From Parachlorella kessleri (lineage: Eukaryota; Chlorophyta; Trebouxiophyceae; Chlorellales; Chlorellaceae), in contig BBXU01000375.1 of assembly GCA_001598975.1 (NCBI GenBank), positions 1 through 26,543 on the forward strand: 26,543 bases of DNA. The letters are read 5' to 3'. Both the position numbers and the translations under genes were made by a program. Numbering within the stretch: position 1 is the first letter of the stretch; each line of letters starts with the position of its first letter. Shown one piece after another: positions 19,035 through 26,543 of this stretch. The notes beneath the pieces were generated by a model that had not been told where the DNA came from, did not search any database, and worked only from the letters and a program-made list of their open reading frames with translations.

Positions 19035-22000
19035 CTAGCAGAATAGGAAGGCATTTGTGCTGCCCTTTAACATCTTGGCACTGCGTGCGCTGCCCACAAC
19101 TCGCTCTAGCCGCAGCGCATCCGCCCGCCCAAACAGCACAGACACAGTGGCATGCTCTGCTGCCTCGCCGCCCTCTTCAAGCAAGTTGAGGATTTCAGGA
19201 TAAAACTGAGCATGCTCAGGTAGCTGATAGAACAGCACGTCCTACAAGCAAGCAGACCGGCAAAGCCAAGAGTTGTCAACCCAGCAACGGACATTTGAGA
19301 GTTGGTGACTGCCGATGCAACCTCTCACTGGCAGCGGGAAGGCTGGTGCTTCCGGGCGGCAGCACATGGGTGGGGTACGATGGGTTCAGCAACCGCCTTT
19401 TGTTGACGGCGCATCAAAGCAATATAGCTACCAATGCCAGCTCGTAGCCTGCATGAACTCGCGTGTTATTTGATTTCGGTGGAGACCCACCTTGATGCCA
19501 CGAATTCGATTCCGATTGTAAAACTGCGCTCTCTCGGTAAACAGCAGGACCTGGAAAAGAGCAAGGCGCACACCTTGATGCATGTGTGCTTTTTTGAGTC
19601 CTGGCCCCGCGATGTGGCCCAAGGATGCAACAAGCACAGCTCTGACAAGAGACGGCAAAACCTGCGACACACGACTGGGCTGCAAGCCCAGCTAGCCCTC
19701 AATGCCGGACAACCCACCTGTTTGCGACCATCAAAGAAGTAGGATCGTGCCCGGGCAGCATCTGCCTTGTCTGTATACTCGCTAAGCACCAGGAAGGAAG
19801 CCGCCTCAGCCCTCAAAAAATTGCGCACCCTGCAGTGACACAAGCCCTTACATCACACCATGTCATATATCCTGCTGCGCTTCCTGCTGCTCCCTGCTGG
19901 CTTTCTTTCAGGCCTAACCCTGTGCTCTACTGCCCGTGCTTCAGTTGAACTGCATCTCCTCTTCCAGTGGCCTTAGCTTTTCTTGGGGAGAGAATTACTG
20001 GCTCAGAACTCAGGCAAGACTCAGGCTCATTCTGCATCCAGCCCTGTCAGTCCCGTCCAGTCCATTCCAGCCCAGCTCTACTCCCTGCTTGCACTACCTG
20101 CCACCCATGCTAATATATGCGACAGTGAGCTGTGCCCTGAGTGGTTGGCTTGCCTTGATGCGCCCCACGCCTGCCCACCGGCCATGCGGCAAAAGGGCCT
20201 AACAGGACCAGGATCCTTGTGTCCAGCACCGCTGGTACTGCTCTTGTAAGTGCATCACAGCAAATACCCCACCTGACAAAGTCGAAGTAGGAGGGTACAT
20301 AGATGAGCTGGCCCCCGCCGCGCCCGGCCTCCTTCATGCGCGGCCAGGCTGTCTTCCGGAAGTGCTCAAACCGGGCATCCGCCTCGGCCGCCAGCCCAGC
20401 CGCCGCCGGCAGCCGCTCAAACACCTGGCGCACCTGCAGCGACAGAGGATGGAGAGAGTCACGCATGAGGGCAGGAGGTCACTCTTCTGAACCTCCTGAA
20501 TGCGAGCAACAGGTTGGGCTGCAAGCCGCCCGCAGCTGCCGGTCGCATAGTCTGGCAGGACCTGCGGGGCTGCAAGGAGGGGGGTTGTTTTGTGGGGTAG
20601 CCACTCGTGCCCAAGGGCTGCTGTGCTGTGCTACCACCGACAGGAGCGCACCCACAACAAGTAGCACCATGGGGCCGTGCAACACAGCAAGCGCGCCTCC
20701 CTACCGGCCACCTGCCCACAAGCATCTCCCAACTAGCTCCCTCAAAGCAGCACCCGCCATCACCCCTACAGCATCCTGCAGCGCCCCATACATATATAGA
20801 CGCCACATGAATCCTGCTGGCTCCGTGGACGTCTGACAAATGTATGTACTGAACTGTGAATGCATTATATATCCTGCCCCTGAAGGCCCCGCCAGCCTTC
20901 CTAGCACAGGCACTGACCAACCTGTGGCAGCACTTGACCCAGGAGGCCATGATATGCAGGCCGGAGGCGGACTGCGCCGGCATGGTTGGCGCAGCGGCGG
21001 CCCAGCAGGGCATTCATCTCGGGGGAGGCAAAGCTGGTGAGCAGGATGGTCTGGCGGTACAGGCGCGCCCAGCCACTGCGCAGGTGGGAGGAGGCAGCAG
21101 CAGCATACGTATGTATTATGTATGAAGGAGCCGCAACGCCATTAGTGAGACAGGCTGCTGGTGGACTAAGTGCCGGGCAAGAACCTGAGGGAGGCGAAGC
21201 CCCTCAGTAACAAGGGCTTGGTGACGCCACCAGCACCACCGCTGCAGATGCAGGTGGATATCCGTTCGAATTGGATGTGACAGCCGACAGACAGGCAGGC
21301 AGGAAGGCTGGGGTCATGACCTTCTGTCCTGAGGTGGTAGCAAAGGTGGGACTCACAGGTGCCTCGCTGGCGCCCCGGGCACCCGCAAATGCTTTGACAC
21401 TGGCAGGGCAGTGAGGCAGGGGCAGGACTGCTCACCTCAGGGCCCACTCCCTGACCCGCATGATGTCCACCCCGTGCTGCTGGTGTGGAAGCTTGTTCAG
21501 CGCCTCAAACACTGCACAACAAGGAAACGTCGTATGCAAACGCTCCTTCCTACCACCTGACTACACACACACAGGCGCCACACACGTGCCCTCACCCCCT
21601 ACTAGATATAAGATACCCACCTAAGCTAGCCGGCCTCCTGGTACAGCTACCCCACCATCCCGACCTCTCCGATCGCTGGCCCTTTTCATAGGAATGTCAT
21701 GGATTCGACCAACAGCAACAGCATGGCCAGGACATGAAGGCGGGACGGCGCAAAGTCCACACACCAGGCAGGGGCGAACAAGAGCTTGCTGCTGACTGCA
21801 TGTGAGGGGGGCCAGAAGGCCACACCCCAGGATTGCCGGTCCTGCCTGGCTCCCACCTGTGGCGACGTGGTTCCAGTTCTGCATCAGCATGACGTCGGCC
21901 CGCTCCACCACCACCACCTCAATGGAGGACAGGAAGTCCTACGTATGGGGCAGCATATACTGCGTCAAATAAAAACATCACACAACAAAAAAAGCGTGAT

Positions 22001-25000
22001 CACTACGATGGAGGAGAGGAAGTCCTGCATTGTGCAGCATATACTGCGTCACATAAAACACCACACAACAACAAATGTTATCACTACGGATTGAGGAGAG
22101 GGACCTGCATGCGGCAGCTCTGCTTGCTTCCAGACTACAAGAAATGAAACCACACGGAATAATACAAGTATGTCATCGAGGTAAGAAGCCTGCATGGGGC
22201 AGCAGGCAACAAGCCAGCGAGGGAAAGGCACCCAACCCCTCCAGGCCACAGAGCAGGTGGGCGGGGTTCACCACGGAAGGCACATAGCCAACCCAGCAAC
22301 CAGCACAGCGAGCGCGGAAAACATTTCACTGCTGCACCCAAAAAGGCTGTGGACCTGACAGACGCACACATGCCATGACTGTGGACGCCTGCTCAAGCCA
22401 CCCAGTCGGGTCGCTGATCTGGGGGCGAGATACGACGACCCTGCCAGCCCACCCCTCCCCTGCCTCCCCCTGACTCTTCCACCTACCCGCAGCATCGGTG
22501 GCTGCTGCGCCTCAGACCCGGCCGCGCCCTTTAAACCCTGCCCCTGCACTGGTGCAACGTCAGCCCACTCTCCCCCACACACCCCACCACCACCACACAC
22601 GCACCACACCCACACTCTCCCTACCTACTCGCCCACCTGCGGGTGCTTCCCATCCTCCCCAGGACCCTCGCCCAGCTTGGTCGCCAGCGCCAGGGGTGAC
22701 GCCACGATGATGTCTGACTGGAAGAAGTCCGTGTACAGCCGCACTGCCCCCCTGCAGCATGCCTCCTATACCGCGGTTGGATCGTGGATTAAATTATTAT
22801 CAATGGCGAAACCGGGGCTCCAGAGAGGGTGCGGTATGATTGTTGAGGGGCATACCTTTCAGCCACAGCCAGCTGCTGACCTGGCATGCACCTTAAGTAC
22901 TTTGCAGAGCATCCCCTCACAGGCGGCTCACAAGCCTGCTGCCAAACCAGAGGTAAAGTAACTCAGAGTAAAGTAACTCAGAGGGACATAGCTCATTATT
23001 GCAAGTCCCGTGCCAAGGCAGGACAGGGGGCCAAGGTGTAGATTTCACCTGGTAAGCTTGATGCCCATGCGGAAGTGGTCATCCATGTTGCCGTCAAACA
23101 GGGCGCGGAAGTCTGCGGGCTTGCGACCAATGGCTCTCCGCTCCCGCTCGCTCAGCTCCTCGTCTGTGCAGCAGCAGCAGCAGCACACAAAGCTATGCTG
23201 AATGCTTGGGAACGATGAGTGCCGCCAGGGAGCGTGTGGCGCCCCAGATGCCACTTCCAACTCGGGCCATGGCACTGAACTGCCCAGTCACAGGGCAGCT
23301 GTATGCGACTGCCAGGGCTGTCCCGACGCCCATTCAAATCAAGCCAAGCTACTCTTGCAGGGTGAATGTGAGCACAGGTTCGTGCCAGGAAAGGAAGCTG
23401 GTTGACAGCATGTCACTGCCCTTAGCATGCCCTACATACAAAAGCCAAGAGGAGCGCAGTTGTCCATGCCTAAGCTTTGGTGTCCCTCCCAGGCAACAGC
23501 TCCACACCGTACACCAGGCCCCCGCAATCCTTTCAAGGAAATAGCACAACCCCCTGGCGACCCTGGCGACCGTCATGGGGTTATTCACCTCCCGGCCCAA
23601 ACTCCTCCAAAAAGCGCTCCTTGTTCTGTATGGTGTCCTTGCGCGTCTCCTTGACAGCCAGGCGCAGCAGGCGCAGCACGGCACGGTAGGCGGAGTTGCG
23701 GTAGGGCAGCAGGAGCAGCACCTGCGCTAGGGCAGCAGCAGGCACGGTACAAGGCAGTACGATGGCAGGGAGATGGCCTCCGTGGCATGCAGGGGCCAGC
23801 CATGCCATTAGCTGGGCAGCGCCGAGGCTGCTCCCGCCGTGCTGCTTACCAGTGTGTAGCCACAACTGCTGCCCCGGCAAATAAGAAATATGAAGGAGTG
23901 CCGCAAGTGCCTGGCTAACTCCCCTCTCACCAAAGCTACGCCCAGTCAGCTTGCCTGCCACCCACTCATGAATGTTGCCCTCCTTGCCCCACCATCCCCC
24001 ACAACCAGCTTTGCCCCCCAATCACCCACCCACCCACCCACCTTGGGCCTGACAAAGCCCTGATCCCTGGGGGGTTCTTCCCTGCCGCCCTCCGCCCCAC
24101 CGCCGCCCTTGGCTTGGGCTTTGAGCCGCTCATTGTTTTTCCTGACCCGGTCGGCCGCTTTGGCGCAGTGGTTCAGCACGTGCAGCAGCACCGCGTCGAG
24201 GGCCGGGTCGGGAGCGGCTACAAGGGGAGGAGCTACGCGAGGGGCTTCTTACACATTGAAACCTAGAGACCCTTGGGAAAAGCCAGGGCATGGCGGTCTA
24301 GAGATGAAAGACCTGGAGCCACAGGTGAGCGGAGGCCTACCAGGCGGGTCTGAGAGCACAGAAGTACACAATCCAGATGGCTGTGAGTCCTATGTACCGG
24401 CAGGAAGGCAGGCCTTTCAGTAGGATAGAAACAGCATCAGCCTGGGCTGCGGAGTCTGGCTTTTTGTGTTGGCCCCACTTAGAGGGCTCTCGGCAGCATG
24501 GTCAGGTGACCGTGCACTGTTAGACTAGACTGGGCTGCGGAGGGGCACTTTGGGCGCCACCGTTGCACCACCCGTGGTGGGCCCGCTGCTGGTACTTTTT
24601 CCGTGCGGGCAGGCCTGGTGACCCCAGTGGCTCTGGCCGCTCACCTGCATCTGTGGGGTACGGCCGGCACGGAAACAGCAGGTCCACGTACGAGTTGAGC
24701 AGAGCAAACAGCGCCTGCTGCTGCGGGCTGGCAAAGTCGCCGCCACCGGCGGCGGCACCGCTCCCCGCATCCCGCTCCGCCCCCGCCCCTGCTGCTGCGC
24801 CGCCATCCGCGGCCCGCGGGTGCTGCTGCTGCTGCTGGGAGGGGGCTGCCACAGCAAGGGGGCCCCCGCAGGCTTCTTCCCGCCACCGGGTCTGCAGCCG
24901 CTCCTTGACGCCATAGCTTGCCAACTCAGCAGGCGCCTGTACAGCGGATGCACAGTCAACTAGGGGGTCGAAACCTTTAAAGCACACCACAAGCGGTGCT

Positions 25001-26077
25001 GGGTATTATGGATGCTAAAGTTGTTGGTGGTCTTTGCCAGGGATCGGTCCCTGGCTCGTACTGGCCCATGGGCCAGACAACAGGCCAGAACACAACCATT
25101 CAGCGGCATTTTCCCCCAGCCACTGCTCTCTCTACACAGCAACACTAATACCCATCAAGTTCCATACGTGGGCTGACACTACCACCAGTCAGTAGTATTG
25201 CCGAGAATAGCCCCAATTGCCCTGACACTCAGGCAAGTCCTCACATCGTACCCAGCATCCAGCAGTGCCCATTCACAGGTGCGTACCTCTGCTCACACTA
25301 CCTGCCGCGGTAAAAACAATTGATCATCACAACCATGCTGTCGCACCTGCTGCGGCAAGCGTGTACCGGGCGCCGCCTCGACGGCGGTGCCCGACCACTT
25401 GGCCAGCCAGGGCGCCGAGGGGGCACGGTCTTCATACCTGGGGGGGCCAGCGCCCTCCCGGGCCGACAGCACCGCCACCTCAGTATCCGTCAGGACCCTG
25501 CAGAAGGCACGGCCTGGAGCTGAGCCAACAGAATATACATTGAGCGGACTGGAGCAAGAAGTCACTAATCTCATAGTTGAAGGAGCAGACCTCGCCGCCT
25601 GCCAACACAACCTCAGCATTCCCTGAATTTGGCACACCACGAGCCTGCGAGGATTAGGTGGATTGGCAGCAGCGCCACACATCCTGTAAAGACTCAGCCG
25701 GCCTCACCTGTCAAACTGGTCCACAAAGTGATCCTCTGGTGCAGGCCCCGCACGGGCGGCAGCGCCATCACGCTCTGCCTGCTGCCCCCGCTGCCGCCCG
25801 CCTCCCTCCAATCCGGCAGCCAAGAGCTCCCCCGCTGCAGCTTCATCTGTGCCGCCGGCGACGAGCACAAAGCCGTCATCCTCCTCCTCCTCGTCCTCAT
25901 TGGAGCCTTGCTGCGTCTGCTGCTGCTCCCCATCCACCACCACATAACCCCCTTCCTCCTCCTCCTCCCCCTCCAATCCCGAGCCACCCTGCTCGCTGTC
26001 GCTGCCACCACCATTCTGTAATAAGCGCCCAATTATGTCAGACCCATTGGCTGCGGCAGATCCCCCACTGCCTTCTT
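19035..26077 (-). CDS. UTP25: U3 snoRNP-associated protein UTP25 (DEF family); first exon not resolved
   Basis: Exons in gene order: 26077-25708, 25497-25347, 24936-24645, 24217-24042, 23721-23589, 23163-23049, 22751-22637, 21938-21857, 21511-21436, 21075-20922, 20433-20273, 19829-19718, 19550-19491 and 19241-19035. All phases fit, giving 733 residues (the human protein is about 756). The order matches UTP25: acidic N-terminus (EEEEEGGYVV, NEDEEEEDDGF), ALFALLNSYVDLLFPCRPYP, RDQGFVRPKVLLLLPYRNSA, GNMDDHFRMGIKLTRGAVRL, QSDIIVASPLALATKLG, DFLSSIEVVVVERADVMLMQ, LYRQTILLTSFASPEMNALL, YVPSYFDFVRVRNFLRAE, LLFTERAQFYNRNRIRGIK and VLFYQLPEHAQFYPEILN. Family role: 18S rRNA processing in the nucleolar SSU processome. 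The fold resembles DEAD-box helicases, but the DEAD position reads ERAD, consistent with a non-ATPase scaffold. The exon at 26077 starts in phase 1 with no ATG, so a short first exon lies upstream, in 26078-26543 or beyond the window. Confidence 0.95.
20004..20113 (+). repeat. Dispersed repeat, copy 2 (in a UTP25 intron)
   Basis: This is the inverted partner of 9459-9558; 20004-20053 matches perfectly and the remainder matches with an indel of about 10 bp. It lies in the intron between exons 20433-20273 and 19829-19718. Confidence 0.85.
21920..22125 (-). repeat. Decayed tandem repeat (about 82-86 bp) copying a 3' splice site and exon start of UTP25
   Basis: Units begin near 21921, 22008 and 22090 on the plus strand; the third is partial. 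The first covers the start of exon 21938-21857 and its acceptor. The second copies it as ...AATGCAG|GACTTCCTCTCCTCC and the third as CATGCAG|GTCCCTCTCCTC. The intronic copies have more canonical acceptors (TGCAG) than the real one (ACGTAG). Confidence 0.8.
24022..24041 (-). other. G-quadruplex-capable run at a 5' splice site of UTP25
   Basis: Directly after exon 24217-24042 the intron reads GTGGGTGGGTGGGTGGGTGA, four GGG tracts with single-base loops starting at the donor itself. This is a textbook quadruplex-forming sequence in the pre-mRNA. An effect on splicing is inference. Confidence 0.7.
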
Positions 26078-26543
26078 CTGCAGGCAAGCAGCCAGTACAG
26101 CACGCCGGGATTTGGTTCAACACTCCTGCCTAAATGAAAGCATGACAGACGGCCTGGGAAAATGGGCCATGGTGGGAGCCTGGCAAGTGTGGGGCCAGAT
26201 GCAAAATTGGATACTAACTCAGGCATTAGGCACTCTGTAGTACCTGGCCTTATGCTGACTTGGCTTAGGAACACAAGCGCGCGACTGCAGCCGCTGCCAA
26301 GTCACCAGCTCCAGATCAGACTACCGCCCGCTGCGCATGAAGTGGCGCCTCACAGGCTACAACTTCCACGCACTGCTTAAGCCCCCTATCAACTAGCCCC
26401 TGAGATCTCAGCTGCCTCCAGGCCCCAGTGCAACCCTAACAGTTCCACCAGCCCTCCTGCTGCCTACCCACCTGCTGCACCGCCCTCCCTCGTGCTCTCC
26501 TCCTCCCCACCGCTCCCTTCTCCGCCCTTTCCCCCACCCTCCT
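26078..26543. other. UTP25 first intron or 5' region, to the window edge
   Basis: The acceptor TGCTTGCCTGCAG at 26090-26078 marks an intron end on the minus strand, so this stretch is intron and possibly first exon or promoter. I tested the ATGs present and none gives an open frame reaching a phase-1 donor, so the true start is not assigned. The right end (26450-26543) is C/T-rich. Confidence 0.45.

Noticed and set aside
24563..24916. Plus-strand Ser/Ala/Pro-rich open frame
   Set aside because: It lies antisense to a UTP25 exon with clear family similarity, and its length reflects the high GC content.

Overview
The window is a gene-dense, GC-rich piece of a eukaryotic nuclear genome. Every gene is cut by short introns (mostly about 60-450 bp) with GT(or GC)-AG borders and a strong (C)TGCAG-type 3' splice site. 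Plant-like mitochondrial ribosomal protein uL18, ING, CLPTM1 and UTP25 homologues, together with the base composition and intron style, suggest a green alga (Chlorophyta). That placement is inference and the species is not identified.

Layout, left to right: a CLPTM1-family membrane protein (minus, 3' end cut by the window edge); a mitochondrial-type ribosomal protein uL18 (plus); an ING-family PHD-finger chromatin protein (minus); an apparently complete DNA transposon at 6497-15971; an unrecognised, largely disordered 712-residue protein (plus, 16165-18685); and UTP25, a small-subunit processome factor (minus, 19035 to about 26077, with its first exon unresolved).

The main discovery is the 9,475-bp transposon. 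Its outer 22 bp form a perfect terminal inverted repeat, and it is flanked by a perfect 9-bp direct repeat, GGGAGGAAG, at 6488-6496 and 15972-15980. It carries two genes that start near opposite ends and converge. One is a 15-exon minus-strand gene for a protein of about 1,104 residues, with a Cys/His zinc-finger-like motif followed by a DDE-like region of Mutator-like (MULE) character. The other is a plus-strand gene for a protein I cannot assign. A 9-bp target duplication with two convergent genes resembles maize MuDR (mudrA/mudrB), but the second gene is not recognisable as mudrB.

The element sits in what was a promoter of about 277 bp between the divergent ING gene and the 712-residue gene, and now separates them by about 9.5 kb. 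Other points of interest are three probable GC-AG introns, a minisatellite that multiplies a 5' splice site, an intronic repeat that multiplies a 3' splice site with the start of its exon, and a dispersed repeat of about 100 bp present both inside the element and in a UTP25 intron.
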